Counted from the first letter of the stretch, positions 35,242 to 45,695 are shown. The stretch: 64,000 nt of DNA from Chryseobacterium viscerum (GCF_002899945.2 NZ_PPEG02000009.1:177337-241336); one strand, 5' to 3'. Numbers and translations: made by a program. The notes: a model not told the origin generated them from the sequence alone.

Positions 35242-36663
35242 ATGAAAATTAAATTAGTACTCGTTGCGACAATGTTCGCAGGCATTTCCGTATTCTCACA
35301 AGAAATAAAAGTAAAGAAAGGCGAAATACAAATCGACGGAAAATCTGTTGCCAAAATCGATAAAGAGAAAAACAATTATACAATCAGCGATTTGTCGGGA
35401 AAAGCATTATTCACTGCTACGATTACCAGTCAAACCCCTTTAAAGAATAATGTTTCCAAAAACTGGTTACAATTGACGGGAAGCAATGGTGTGATAAGAG
35501 AACTGGAGCTTATCGACAAAACCAGCTTCTCATTCGGATTTGAAAAACCAATTACACAAAATCTTATATTGAGCGACAATCCTTTGTTGCCAGTATCCGG
35601 AATTGATGAAAGCAAAATCAATAGCTTTTTCCAAACCGAAGACCGCAGTATTTCTACAGCAGAAGATATAAGAATAGAGAAAGATAAAGAAACAAATCGT
35701 TCAGAAGATGCTTTGGCGGCTGACAACAAAATCTTAATTAGCAGTGTAGGGATTATCAGTGCCAACAACCAAAAAATCGGTTACATTGTTCGTAAAGTAA
35801 CAGGAACTGATGGGATACAAAAATTCCTTTCCTACACGGTTTTGGACATCAACAAAATCCCTGTTGCACAGATAGATTTTTCCAGCTATGACAAAGCCAA
35901 TATCCAAAGCGGACTTGTCCTAAAAACATTTGACGGAAAATCCTTCCCGATTAAATTGGCGAATTACACTTCCGAAAGATTAGAATATGATGAGCTTGCA
36001 CCAAGAGTCATCAAAAAATTATACGCCAATGGTTACACTTTGGGTGATATGAAATCTATGGCCGAGATTGCCCATCAGGAAAATGCAGAAGCTAATAACC
36101 AACAGAATAATGATGCAGAAAGCCGAGCCAAAGCAGATTCCAAAAACATATACAACATTCCTGGATATGTTATAGGTAAAGACGGAACTAAAAAAAATGG
36201 AGAAATCACTATAATGTTTGAATCTATCGCTGTGAAATTAGGGGTAAACGATACTAAAGCTTACGGAGATACAGCTACGCTGCATAGCAGTGATAAAACT
36301 GAATTTCTCAAAGCAAAAGACGGCGTAAAATTTTGTGCAGGAGAAAGATGTTTTATAGGTGTTGCAGGTACAAGTTCATTAGGAGGAAGTGTGTTTTTGG
36401 AGATTTTAGAAGAAAAAAACGAAGGATATGTTCTTAATGATTTAAGATACCCGGAAGATTATTATTTGAAATTAGCCAATCAGCCCAAAGCAGTTTATTT
36501 AGGTGAAAAAGGCGGTTTTGGAAAAAGAAAGCCTGAGAAAATCAAAAAAGCTTTTGATGAATATGTAAGTTGTCCAACTTTGGATTTTTCTAAGTATGAC
36601 ACCAAAACCAAAGAAGGATTGGTACAGGTTCTTGCCGATTATTCTGCCCAATGTAAAAAATAA
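35242..36663 (+). CDS. Exported protein of unknown function in the toxin block
   Basis: 473 residues with a signal peptide (MKIKLVLVATMFAGISVFSQ). The first ~110 residues look like short beta strands (IKVKKGEIQIDGKSVAKID). A Gln/Asn/Ala-rich linker near 285-305 precedes the C-terminal part with two close cysteines (VKFCAGERCFIG) and a final CPTLDFSKYD. No known domain recognised. It opens the second half of the block, 108 bases after the unknown cytoplasmic gene and 64 bases before the FN3-repeat gene. Confidence 0.65.
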   Translation: MKIKLVLVATMFAGISVFSQEIKVKKGEIQIDGKSVAKIDKEKNNYTISDLSGKALFTATITSQTPLKNNVSKNWLQLTGSNGVIRELELIDKTSFSFGFEKPITQNLILSDNPLLPVSGIDESKINSFFQTEDRSISTAEDIRIEKDKETNRSEDALAADNKILISSVGIISANNQKIGYIVRKVTGTDGIQKFLSYTVLDINKIPVAQIDFSSYDKANIQSGLVLKTFDGKSFPIKLANYTSERLEYDELAPRVIKKLYANGYTLGDMKSMAEIAHQENAEANNQQNNDAESRAKADSKNIYNIPGYVIGKDGTKKNGEITIMFESIAVKLGVNDTKAYGDTATLHSSDKTEFLKAKDGVKFCAGERCFIGVAGTSSLGGSVFLEILEEKNEGYVLNDLRYPEDYYLKLANQPKAVYLGEKGGFGKRKPEKIKKAFDEYVSCPTLDFSKYDTKTKEGLVQVLADYSAQCKK

Positions 36664-36727
36664 CCCCTATTAATTATTCATCTTCCTGCTGAATAAAAAG
36701 GCGGGAAGATTTTATTCACTATATCTT

Positions 36728-38833
36728 ATGAGTAAAAAATACCTATTGAGTTTTTGCTTTCTAGTCATCTCAATTTTTGTTTTTTCGCAAGAAAAACAAG
36801 ACAAAGTTATTATTCCGCATATACGTTTGAAAGCAGACAGCAAAAAAGACCATATCTCGCTGCGGTGGGCGGTAGACGAACCTATAACATGGCAAAAAGC
36901 AAACAAGACAGGTTTTGTTTTAAAAAGATACACCCTTTCAAGAGATGGCAAGCTTCTGGAGAAACCTGAAGAAAAAGATTTAGGCTTTTTCAAGCCTGCT
37001 TCCGAGGCAGAATGGAAAAAAGTTGTCGAAAAAAATGACAATGCTGCTATAGTGGCACAGTCTCTTTTCGGAGAAACTTTTGAAGTGGAAATGGGCGAAA
37101 AGCAAGGGAAACTTGAAGGTGTAGTCAACAAATCTCAGGAAGTAGACCAGCGTTTTGCCTATGCATTAATGGCTGCCGATTTGGACTTTGAGGTTGCTAA
37201 ACTCGCAGGTTGGGGCTACACTGATAAGGATGTAAAAGCTAATGAACGTTATCTGTATTCTGTAAGCATTAATCAAAACAGTAATTCCGGAGTTTCAACT
37301 TTGGTAGTGAAAGGAGATGCGGTAGCTTCTGTTTCAACAAATACAGAACTCCCAAAACCATTAGATTTTATAGGAATTTTTAAAGATAAAACCGTTACAC
37401 TTTCCTGGGAATATTTACAATTGAGAGATACTTACACCTCGTATTATGTAGAAAAATCTGAGAATGGAAGCGCTTTCAAATCATTGGGCGACCTTCCGGT
37501 TATGAATATGAATGATGCCGACGGAAGACAGGCACAAGGAATGACATTTGTAGACTCGCTGGCTCAAAATAATTCAAAATTCAGTTACAGAATCAGAGGA
37601 AAAACCATTTTTGGGGATTATGGACCCTATTCAGATGCGGTTTCGGGAGAAGGAAAGAAAAGTCTTGAAACAACTCCCAGAATTTCAAATTTTAAGATTG
37701 CCGAAGACGAACAAATCACCATCAATTGGGAATTCCCCAAGGAAGCCGAAAAAGATATTGCTTCTTTTGAACTCCTCCACTCTGAAACAGATTTGGAAAA
37801 TACCTACAAAGTCGTTAAAAATAAAATCCCTGTTATTGACAGAACGTTGGTGACCAAAAGTTTAGCGCCATCTAATTATTATAAAATTCAGGCGATAGGG
37901 AAGAACAAGGATAAAAGAGAATCTTTCTCAGTTCTCGCACAACCCAATGATGCAACACCACCAGAAATTCCACTTGAATTTAAAGGAAAAATAGACTCTT
38001 TGGGAGTTGTACATCTGCAATGGAAAGCCAACACCGAGAAGGATTTGGAAGGTTATCATATTTTCCGAGGAATCCAAAAGGGAGATGAGATGGTAAGAAT
38101 TACTCCGCAAGCCATTACGAAAAATACATATAAAGACAATGTGGTTTTAGAAAACCTAAATTCCAAAGTGTATTACTATGTAACCGCTACAGATATAAGG
38201 AAAAACCAGTCTAAGCCATCCATCATTTTGGAATTGGAAAAGCCCGACAAAGTAAAACCACAATCTCCGGTTTTTACAGAATATAAGCTGGAAGAAGACG
38301 GTAAAATTACATTGAATTGGCTAAGAAGTTATAGTGAAGATGTTGAACTGCATCAGCTGTACCGTCAGGATAAAGACGGAACAGATAAAAGCTGGAAAAT
38401 GATCTACGAAACAAAAGATATTCAGCCAAATTTCACTTATACCGATAAAAATGTAGAAGCAGATAAACGGTATGTTTATTATCTATTGGCGATTGACAAA
38501 AACAAATTGAAATCTGAGAAATCACCTGAAATTACATTAAGGAGCAACAGTTTTGAAGCATTGTCTATTCTTACGAATTTATCAGGTTCAGCCAACAGAA
38601 ACAAGCATCAGATAGAATTGATCTGGAAAGTAGAATCCAAAAATATGGGAGAAATTTTGGTGTACCGCCAAAAAGGAATAGAAAAACCAACCCTTTGGGG
38701 AACATTAACAGGATCACAAAACTTCTTGGAGGATGAAGCGGTTCAAATAGGAAATGCTTATACCTATCTTTTAAAACCAATGCTAAAAACTAAACAGGTA
38801 GCAAAAACTGAAAAAATAACCATAGAATATTAA
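36728..38833 (+). CDS. Exported fibronectin type III repeat protein
   Basis: 701 residues, signal peptide MSKKYLLSFCFLVISIFVFSQ. After an N-terminal domain (residues ~25-205) come about five FN3-like units: near 210-310 (VTLSWEYLQLRDTYTSYYVE), 315-405 (ITINWEFPKEAEKDIASFEL), 410-505 (VHLQWKANTEKDLEGYHIF), 510-605 (ITLNWLRSYSEDVELHQLY) and 610-700 (IELIWKVESKNMGEILVY). Such repeats mediate surface contacts. No sorting domain or catalytic motif. 13 bases separate it from the next gene, so these are one transcript. Confidence 0.78.
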   Translation: MSKKYLLSFCFLVISIFVFSQEKQDKVIIPHIRLKADSKKDHISLRWAVDEPITWQKANKTGFVLKRYTLSRDGKLLEKPEEKDLGFFKPASEAEWKKVVEKNDNAAIVAQSLFGETFEVEMGEKQGKLEGVVNKSQEVDQRFAYALMAADLDFEVAKLAGWGYTDKDVKANERYLYSVSINQNSNSGVSTLVVKGDAVASVSTNTELPKPLDFIGIFKDKTVTLSWEYLQLRDTYTSYYVEKSENGSAFKSLGDLPVMNMNDADGRQAQGMTFVDSLAQNNSKFSYRIRGKTIFGDYGPYSDAVSGEGKKSLETTPRISNFKIAEDEQITINWEFPKEAEKDIASFELLHSETDLENTYKVVKNKIPVIDRTLVTKSLAPSNYYKIQAIGKNKDKRESFSVLAQPNDATPPEIPLEFKGKIDSLGVVHLQWKANTEKDLEGYHIFRGIQKGDEMVRITPQAITKNTYKDNVVLENLNSKVYYYVTATDIRKNQSKPSIILELEKPDKVKPQSPVFTEYKLEEDGKITLNWLRSYSEDVELHQLYRQDKDGTDKSWKMIYETKDIQPNFTYTDKNVEADKRYVYYLLAIDKNKLKSEKSPEITLRSNSFEALSILTNLSGSANRNKHQIELIWKVESKNMGEILVYRQKGIEKPTLWGTLTGSQNFLEDEAVQIGNAYTYLLKPMLKTKQVAKTEKITIEY

Positions 38834-38846
38834 AAAACACAAAAAA

Positions 38847-41800
38847 ATGATGAAAAGGATTTTATTTTTATTATTGATAATGAATGCTGCTTTCCTTTGG
38901 GGACAAGGAGGACAGGCAGAATATAAATTCGAATTGTATAATTTAAGGTTTGAAATTAAAAACCCTGTTAAAAATAGTACCTCTTCAAATGTTACACTTA
39001 CCCTTAAATATGAAGATAATTCGGAAGAGCAAATCTACTATCGCCATATCAGTGAAGAAGAACATGATGAATGGGATTGGAATCTTAATCCACCGATAAT
39101 AAGAAGTAAAAAACCTGTATCTATTCGTACAACAGGATTTGTGCATTTCAGATCAGGGACTGATGCTTGGTATGATCAAACAGATGGTTTAAATGATTGC
39201 AATTTAGATAATTATGATGTAGATACTCACACGCCAAGAATGTCACATATCACATTTAAGACAAGAATTACCCCTGTTCATACATTAATATCCTTGACCG
39301 ATACAGGAACAACCAATACTTTTTTACCCAGCGATGATAAGGTAAATTTATATGCCAGACAAGGCTTTGCTGCCAATCTATATGGCTATCAGTACAGTGT
39401 AGACAATGTAAATTGGGTGGATATTAATCCTGCTTTGTCTGTTTTAAATAAATTGAGTGTTTCGGCAAAAGATATTTTCGGACCTAATTACACCCAATAT
39501 GTGGGGCAAAATATTTATTTTCGAGCGGCATCTTGTTTATCCGGTGGAACATACCTTTCGGTTTCTCCTCCTGTTGTTCTAACACTTCTTCAGTCTGCTC
39601 CTCACATTCTTACAAGCTCAATAACCCCTAATTTATGTTCTTATGACGAAACAGGTACAGCTACACTAAATTTTGACAGAACGTTAATTTCGGGTGAAAC
39701 ATTAAAAATCTCTTTGGTCAATACTGTAACAGGAGCGGCAGTTAATACAGGAGTTCCAAATGGGGATTTAACGACGTTTTTACAAACCAGCACCTCTTAT
39801 ACGTTACAAAACCTTGCACCAGGAACTTATAAATTGGATATACTAGGAACTTTAAATGGGAGTAATGCAACTTATACCGACAGTCCTACCCATACCATTA
39901 ATTTTGAAATTACAAAACCTACACCGGTTACTTTTGATATGACTTCCAAAACAGATGTATATTGTTTTGAAGGAAATGATGGAGTGATTAACCTTAGTGC
40001 AGGTGGTGGACAAAACCAATACCAATACTATGTAACCAAAGACGGACAACCTTTTTTAGATTGGACTAATTTTACAAGCGGAAGCACTACTGCAATTCAA
40101 AACTTAGCTTCTGGTGTTTATAAAATAAAAGTAAGAGATTCTAATTTATGTATGGCAAAAGACCCAGCCAATTCAAATCTTGAAAAAGAAATGACGGTAA
40201 CCATTACCCAACCTTCGGCAGCCATTGCTCTACCAACCGCTGATATTGAAATTGCACAACCATTAGGTTACGGATTAAGCGACGGTTATATTTCGGTAAG
40301 AGTGACAGGTGGAACGCCTAATACCGATGGAAGCTATTTTTTTGAATGGAGAAAAGATAGCCCAACTGGAATATTACTTCCTATTACTCAAAGTACTGTT
40401 GACGCTACCAATAATCCATTTACAATAAGGCTTAATAATCTTCCTGCCGGAAATTATTACCTGACAGTCAAAGATAAAAACTACGCTGATGCAACTTCTC
40501 AATTAGGGAATTGCGGAATTATTTCTCAGGAATTTATTGTAGCACAGCCAGAACCTTTGGTTGCTGTTATTGAAATTGAAAAACAGATTTCATGTAATAG
40601 ATATAATGATGATGCTTATCAAATAGACATCAATGGAAACGGTATAAATGATAATGCCGAAGATGGAAATCTAAAAGTAGTAGTTACCGGAGGTGTGGGA
40701 GCATACGAATATAAATGGCAAATCTTAAATGCAGGAATTTTTCAGGATATTCCAGGAGCAACACAAGCTTTATTATCCAATCGTTCTGTAGGGACTTATA
40801 AAATAGAAATAAGAGATTTCAATGGTAATACTACAAGTGCTGAATATACCTTTGTTTTTCCGGCTGAACTAGTAGTTACCACTTCCGCTAATACGATTTC
40901 TTGCTACAACCAAAACAGCGGAATCGTTTCTGCCACTGTAACTGGAGGCACAGGCGCAATGTCTTATCAATGGAGTTCAGGAGATAACACGCCAACAGTT
41001 TCAGGATTAGCCGGAGGTAATTATTTTGTACTCGTTACCGATTCCAAAAGCTGCAGTGTGAAAAAAAATGTACAGGTTATACAACTAGACCAAATTATCA
41101 TTGCTGATGTTTCTGTTCAAAATCCTATTTGTTTTGGAGCAAATAACGGAGAAATAAAAACTACTATATCAGGTGGAAAAGTACCTTATTCTATTAGTTG
41201 GTCTAATGGAACTAATGGAGTTGATAATGTTGGAATTCCTGCAGGCACCTATACAATGACGGTTACTGATGCTAATGGATGTAGCTCATCAAAGCAATAT
41301 ACATTGACAGACCCTGTACAGCTTACAGTAGATTTAGGAGCAGATGTAACTTTGTGTCTAGGAGATACCCAAGTTTATAATGTAACAATAAACGACCCTC
41401 TCGCTACCTATCAATGGAAAGACCAAAATGGGAATGTAATTGGTAATTTGGCAACCATCACTTTGTCGAACGCAGGAACTTATACTGTAATTATTACTGA
41501 TTCAAAAGGCTGTACAGCGACTGATAGCGTAAAGATTAAAAACTCATCAGAAGTCTTAAATCCTCAGTTTATGTTGGCTACCCACGCTTATGCGGAATCC
41601 AGTGTGGTATTGGTTAATACTTCGCCAACTCAGCCGCAAGCGGTAGAATGGATAATTCCAACAAGTAATAATATTCAGGTCATTCAGAAAACAAACAATC
41701 TTTTGGAGCTTAAATTTTCAGTTCCAGGTTCTTATGAAATAGGATTGAAAGGAATTCAGGGAGAGTGTGTGAAAACTTTCTACAAAAAAGTGATTGTTGA

Positions 41801-42095
41801 AGAAAACACTTCAGGAGTTACACTTAATCCTACAAAAGCCTCCAATATCACAGAATTCACAATTCTTCCAAATCCTAATAATGGAGTGTTTAAAGTTTTA
41901 GTAGGATTAAGCGAGGAAAAACCAATCAAAATAAAAATTATCGATATGGTTTCCCATGAAGCTTATCCTGCAGTTACTCAGCCGAAAGCTGCTTATTTTG
42001 CTGTGCCTTATAACACCTCTCTTCCGGCAGGAACTTACTTGGTTATTCTAGAAACTGCTAATGAAGTATTGGTAAAAAGAATGCTTGTACAATAA
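38847..42095 (+). CDS. SprB-repeat adhesin-like protein with T9SS type A sorting domain
   Basis: 1082 residues, signal peptide MMKRILFLLLIMNAAFLWGQ. From about residue 350 several SprB-type units are seen, for example CYNQNSGIVSATVTGGTGAM and ICFGANNGEIKTTISGGK followed by GTYTMTVTDANGCSSSK. An Ig-like unit (CLGDTQVYNV...) follows, then a type A sorting domain: ILPNPNNGVFKVLVG, IKIKIIDMVS, LPAGTYLVILET and the terminal VKRMLVQ. Export through T9SS and attachment to the cell surface are expected. It is the only protein of the block with this tag. Confidence 0.85.
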   Translation: MMKRILFLLLIMNAAFLWGQGGQAEYKFELYNLRFEIKNPVKNSTSSNVTLTLKYEDNSEEQIYYRHISEEEHDEWDWNLNPPIIRSKKPVSIRTTGFVHFRSGTDAWYDQTDGLNDCNLDNYDVDTHTPRMSHITFKTRITPVHTLISLTDTGTTNTFLPSDDKVNLYARQGFAANLYGYQYSVDNVNWVDINPALSVLNKLSVSAKDIFGPNYTQYVGQNIYFRAASCLSGGTYLSVSPPVVLTLLQSAPHILTSSITPNLCSYDETGTATLNFDRTLISGETLKISLVNTVTGAAVNTGVPNGDLTTFLQTSTSYTLQNLAPGTYKLDILGTLNGSNATYTDSPTHTINFEITKPTPVTFDMTSKTDVYCFEGNDGVINLSAGGGQNQYQYYVTKDGQPFLDWTNFTSGSTTAIQNLASGVYKIKVRDSNLCMAKDPANSNLEKEMTVTITQPSAAIALPTADIEIAQPLGYGLSDGYISVRVTGGTPNTDGSYFFEWRKDSPTGILLPITQSTVDATNNPFTIRLNNLPAGNYYLTVKDKNYADATSQLGNCGIISQEFIVAQPEPLVAVIEIEKQISCNRYNDDAYQIDINGNGINDNAEDGNLKVVVTGGVGAYEYKWQILNAGIFQDIPGATQALLSNRSVGTYKIEIRDFNGNTTSAEYTFVFPAELVVTTSANTISCYNQNSGIVSATVTGGTGAMSYQWSSGDNTPTVSGLAGGNYFVLVTDSKSCSVKKNVQVIQLDQIIIADVSVQNPICFGANNGEIKTTISGGKVPYSISWSNGTNGVDNVGIPAGTYTMTVTDANGCSSSKQYTLTDPVQLTVDLGADVTLCLGDTQVYNVTINDPLATYQWKDQNGNVIGNLATITLSNAGTYTVIITDSKGCTATDSVKIKNSSEVLNPQFMLATHAYAESSVVLVNTSPTQPQAVEWIIPTSNNIQVIQKTNNLLELKFSVPGSYEIGLKGIQGECVKTFYKKVIVEENTSGVTLNPTKASNITEFTILPNPNNGVFKVLVGLSEEKPIKIKIIDMVSHEAYPAVTQPKAAYFAVPYNTSLPAGTYLVILETANEVLVKRMLVQ

Positions 42096-42101
42096 AAACA
42101 A

Positions 42102-43490
42102 ATGATGATTAAAGACAAAATACAATCCATGAATTTTTATAATAAATTAAAAAGAATACATTACATAATCCTTTGGGCAATTTTTGCTTTTACATTGAAT
42201 GCCTGTGCAGTTGAAGAAGGAATTCCTGTAAAGGCTGATTTTACAATAAAAGTAGTCAATAATGATTATTCAGTACCTGTAAAAGTAGAAATTACCAACA
42301 AATCTACAGGAGCTGACACCTACGAATGGTCATTTGAAGGAGCAACCGTTACAAGTTCCACAGAAAAAAATCCCCAACCTATTACCTATGCAGCAGCAGG
42401 AGTATATAAAATAACACTGAAAGCCTCCAACAAAGATGGAAATGAAGAGGAGAAAACAATAGAGGTAAAGGCAGATGCTTCTATGAAGGTAGATTTTGAG
42501 TGGCAGATGCAGGGAAGCGATATTTCTCCTGTAACCTTACAGATGGTAGACAAATCACTTGGAGCTACTCAATATTTATGGGAATTTGATGGAGGTAATC
42601 CCGCTACTTCCAATGTTCAGAATCCGAGTGTGGTATTTACAACACCAGGAGACCATATTATCAAACTGACGATTTCAAATGGTATGGAAACCTATTCTAG
42701 CCAAAAAACGGTAACGATGCAACCTGCGATGACCATTGATTTTAATTGGAGCGTAGATCCTATTGACAATGACTACGAAGCACCTCTATTGCTGCATTTA
42801 AATAACTTGTCTACCAATGCATATTCGTATGAATGGGAAATAGCAGGAGCAACGCCTTCTTTATCTGCGGCAACCAATCCTGATGTTAATTTCAGTGCTG
42901 CCGGAACATATATCATTATTTTGAAAGCGACCAACGATAAAGAGACCAAAATACTTCAAAAGCAAGTGACAATCCAACCAAATACCAATTTGTTTTCTTT
43001 TAGTAATGTAAAATTGGGAATCAGCACTGCTCACTCTACGATTGGGTGCTTCTTTTCTTCCTATTTAGGCACGGTCATTAAACAAGGAGATGTTACTCCT
43101 GCGAATGGTTCTAAAATAGATTTTGGATTTTTCGGACTTAACTCTTCCTTTAACTATAATCAATTTGTATCTCCGGATGAAGTTCAGAATACAGCGTTTT
43201 CTTCAATTCCAAATGCTACTCATAGTAAAATTGTCAACTCGCAAGAATTGGTAGGAACACAACTTTCAAGCTCAGGATTTAACGCTATTAATCAAGGAAG
43301 TGATTTTAATTCAATTACTGTGAATGAAACCAATGCAGGAAAAACTCCTTTCAACAATACAGTCACTCCAAGAGTGGTTTTGTTTAAAACCGAGGATGGC
43401 AGAAAAGGGGCAATCAAAATCACAGATTTTGTATCGGCAGGAACAGGCTCATATATATTAGTAGATATTAAAGTTCAAAAACAACCATAA
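42102..43490 (+). CDS. PKD-domain lipoprotein
   Basis: 462 residues. A long basic start leads to a hydrophobic stretch ending in the lipobox LNAC (IILWAIFAFTLNACAVEE). Three PKD-like domains follow, with YEWSFEGATV, YLWEFDGGNPATSNVQNPSV and YEWEIAGATPSLSAATNPDV. The C-terminal ~180 residues (SFSNVKLGISTAHSTIGCFF...) are a separate beta domain. It probably sits on the outer membrane. It is 6 bases after the adhesin gene and overlaps the next reading frame by one base. Confidence 0.8.
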   Translation: MMIKDKIQSMNFYNKLKRIHYIILWAIFAFTLNACAVEEGIPVKADFTIKVVNNDYSVPVKVEITNKSTGADTYEWSFEGATVTSSTEKNPQPITYAAAGVYKITLKASNKDGNEEEKTIEVKADASMKVDFEWQMQGSDISPVTLQMVDKSLGATQYLWEFDGGNPATSNVQNPSVVFTTPGDHIIKLTISNGMETYSSQKTVTMQPAMTIDFNWSVDPIDNDYEAPLLLHLNNLSTNAYSYEWEIAGATPSLSAATNPDVNFSAAGTYIIILKATNDKETKILQKQVTIQPNTNLFSFSNVKLGISTAHSTIGCFFSSYLGTVIKQGDVTPANGSKIDFGFFGLNSSFNYNQFVSPDEVQNTAFSSIPNATHSKIVNSQELVGTQLSSSGFNAINQGSDFNSITVNETNAGKTPFNNTVTPRVVLFKTEDGRKGAIKITDFVSAGTGSYILVDIKVQKQP

Positions 43491-43498
43491 TGTTTTTT

Positions 43499-45253
43499 AT
43501 GAAAAAGACTTATACCAAAAGTATCACATTATTGCTGTTAATTTCTGCACATACTTTATATAATGCACAAGAGGTGGATTTAGAAAACCTAGGAAAAAAA
43601 ACAAAAGAGGAGCTGAAGAAAAACCCTTTTAAAATAAGTGGTGGAATTTCAGCTACTTCTGTTTTTTATAGTTCAAATGTCTACAGCGGAAGAGAGCCGT
43701 TTACTTATTTCCTTAACGGGAATCTGAATCTCGGATTATACAAATGGTCTATGCCCATATCATACAGTTTAACCAATCAGGGAAGTCAATTGGGATATCA
43801 GGTTCCTTTCAAATTTAACAGAATTAGTATAGCTCCAAAATATAAATGGGTAAAGGCTTATATTGGAGATGCCAATATGACATTTTCTCCTTACACGTTC
43901 AATGGACTTTTATTTACCGGAGCCGGTTTGGAACTGACACCCAAAATACCGTTGAAAGTTGCCTTAATGACGGGAAGACTCAACAAAGCGGTGGAAGACG
44001 ACGGAAATCCTAATACAATTCCCGCCTATAAAAGAATGGGATATGGAGCTCATTTGAAATGGGAAAAAGACAAATATAAATTGGGGTTGATTGGATTCTA
44101 TGCAAAAGATGATGTAGGTTCTCTCAAGATAGCACCTGATGCAAAAGGAGTCTTGCCACAAGAAAACTTGGTACTTTCAATGACAGGAAGTTTTAAACTT
44201 GATAAAAATTTGGAGGCTTTCGGAGAATACGCCAATACATCTGTCATAAATGATTTAAGAGCAACAACCAATGGTTCAGTAAAAAAAGGAATTGCATCCA
44301 GATTTCTTTCGCCCAATTCTTCTATGGAAAGTTACTCGGCTTTCAATACAGGAGTCAACCTTAAACTGAAAAAAGGAATGGTTGGCATTAGATACGAAAA
44401 AATAGACCCGGGATATAAAACGTTAGGAGCTTATTATTTTAATAACGATCTGGAAAACATTACGCTTAATTCTTCTTTCACGATGCTGAAAGATAGGTTG
44501 TCTCTTTCTACAAACATTGGAAGACAACGAGATAATCTGGATAATAAAAAAGCTAAGCAAACCAGCCGTTGGGTGGGTGCCGTGAATGCTAATCTTAAAG
44601 CCTCTGAGAAACTAATGATTACCGCTAGTTATTCCAACTTTACGATGTTTACCAGCAATCAGTTGAATCAGTTCAACACGATTAATGATAATCCATTAAT
44701 TATCCAACAGCCCAAAGATTCTATTGATTACAAACAGATTTCGCAAAACACCAATATTAATGTGAATTATATTCTTTCTAACACGAAAGAAAAAGTTCAA
44801 AATATCAATTTTAATTATTCATTGAATGATATGGTTAACAGGGAAAACGGTATCGTAAGAAGAGGTGGATTGTCAAGATTTCATAATGCCAATGTGAATT
44901 ATAATTTAGGTTTCCCCGAAAAGAAAATGAATATTGCGACTTCTTTTAATTTTACCCATACGTACGCTGCTTCGCAGATATCAACAATATGGGGACCTGG
45001 CGTAAATGTGACCAAATCCTTCTTAAAAGATGAAAAGCTAAAAACAAGTTTTGGTGCATCTTACAATCATTCGGGAAGTGCGACTGCTAATATTAACGTG
45101 ATGAATTTTAGATTGGGAGCTAATTATATGCCTTGGAAACAGCATAATTTTAATCTTAATGTTATCCAAATGTTCAGAAATACAGATCAGAATATAGAAA
45201 ATCCAAATCTCAATGAAATGACTTGTACAGTGGGATATAATTATAGTTTTTAG
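43499..45253 (+). CDS. Outer-membrane beta-barrel protein of the toxin block
   Basis: 584 residues from ATG 43499 (MKKTYTKSITLLLLISAHTL); an in-frame ATG at 43490 overlaps the previous stop and is possible. After the signal peptide (YNAQ) the chain is alternating amphipathic strands typical of a large porin-like barrel, with repeated turns such as GLYKWSMPISYSLT, YGAHLKWEKDKYKLGLIGFY and NINVNYILSNTKE, and it ends in the aromatic residue of CTVGYNYSF. It may be the outer-membrane channel or anchor for the block. No close family recognised. Confidence 0.78.
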   Translation: MKKTYTKSITLLLLISAHTLYNAQEVDLENLGKKTKEELKKNPFKISGGISATSVFYSSNVYSGREPFTYFLNGNLNLGLYKWSMPISYSLTNQGSQLGYQVPFKFNRISIAPKYKWVKAYIGDANMTFSPYTFNGLLFTGAGLELTPKIPLKVALMTGRLNKAVEDDGNPNTIPAYKRMGYGAHLKWEKDKYKLGLIGFYAKDDVGSLKIAPDAKGVLPQENLVLSMTGSFKLDKNLEAFGEYANTSVINDLRATTNGSVKKGIASRFLSPNSSMESYSAFNTGVNLKLKKGMVGIRYEKIDPGYKTLGAYYFNNDLENITLNSSFTMLKDRLSLSTNIGRQRDNLDNKKAKQTSRWVGAVNANLKASEKLMITASYSNFTMFTSNQLNQFNTINDNPLIIQQPKDSIDYKQISQNTNINVNYILSNTKEKVQNINFNYSLNDMVNRENGIVRRGGLSRFHNANVNYNLGFPEKKMNIATSFNFTHTYAASQISTIWGPGVNVTKSFLKDEKLKTSFGASYNHSGSATANINVMNFRLGANYMPWKQHNFNLNVIQMFRNTDQNIENPNLNEMTCTVGYNYSF

Positions 45254-45390
45254 AATTCAGAAAGATATGTTTGTGGTAATTGGGTGAAGCGATTCAATTG
45301 CTTATAAACTATCGAAATGAGATCTAATAAGCATCATAAAAGTGTACTATCAGATAAAACTTAAGAAATCATTCTTTTCAAATAAACAAT

Positions 45391-45398
45391 TATATTTG
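45391..45398 (+). promoter_or_regulatory. Putative -7 element for the Hc1-like gene
   Basis: TATATTTG, 33 bases before ATG 45432. The upstream TTG is unclear. The longer frame starting at 45342 would place this promoter inside the gene, which argues for the start at 45432. Confidence 0.55.
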
Positions 45399-45431
45399 CA
45401 ATCCATTTTAACAATTATTTATCATAAACAA

Positions 45432-45608
45432 ATGAAAGAACTAATCGAAAAGATCAACGCAGAATTTGAGGCATTCACCACTGAAGCGAATCAACAATCA
45501 GAAAAGGGAAATAAAGCAGCTGGGACAAGAGCTAGAAAATCAGCTTTGGAATTAAGCAAGCTATTTAAAGAATTTAGAAAAGTATCTGTTGATGCAAGCA
45601 AAATTTAA
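45432..45608 (+). CDS. Histone H1-like (Hc1-type) protein
   Basis: 58 residues, MKELIEKINAEFEAFTTEAN then KGNKAAGTRARKSALELSKL and FKEFRKVSVDASKI. This is the compact Lys/Arg-rich form common in Bacteroidota and classed with the chlamydial Hc1 histones. It probably binds and condenses DNA or alters expression. It has its own promoter-like element and terminator. A copy on a mobile element could act as a xenogeneic nucleoid protein, but it may also be a passenger. Confidence 0.85.
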   Translation: MKELIEKINAEFEAFTTEANQQSEKGNKAAGTRARKSALELSKLFKEFRKVSVDASKI

Positions 45609-45629
45609 GAATTGAAACGCATTTAGTTT

Positions 45630-45661
45630 AATCCCTGCTTTACAAAAAGCAGGGATTTTTA
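45630..45661 (+). terminator. Terminator of the Hc1-like gene
   Basis: Inverted repeat AATCCCTGCTT / AAGCAGGGATT with a short loop and TTTT, 22 bases after the stop. Confidence 0.85.
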
Positions 45662-45695
45662 TAGGTATAGGAAATTGCCCAGTCCTAAAAAATTT

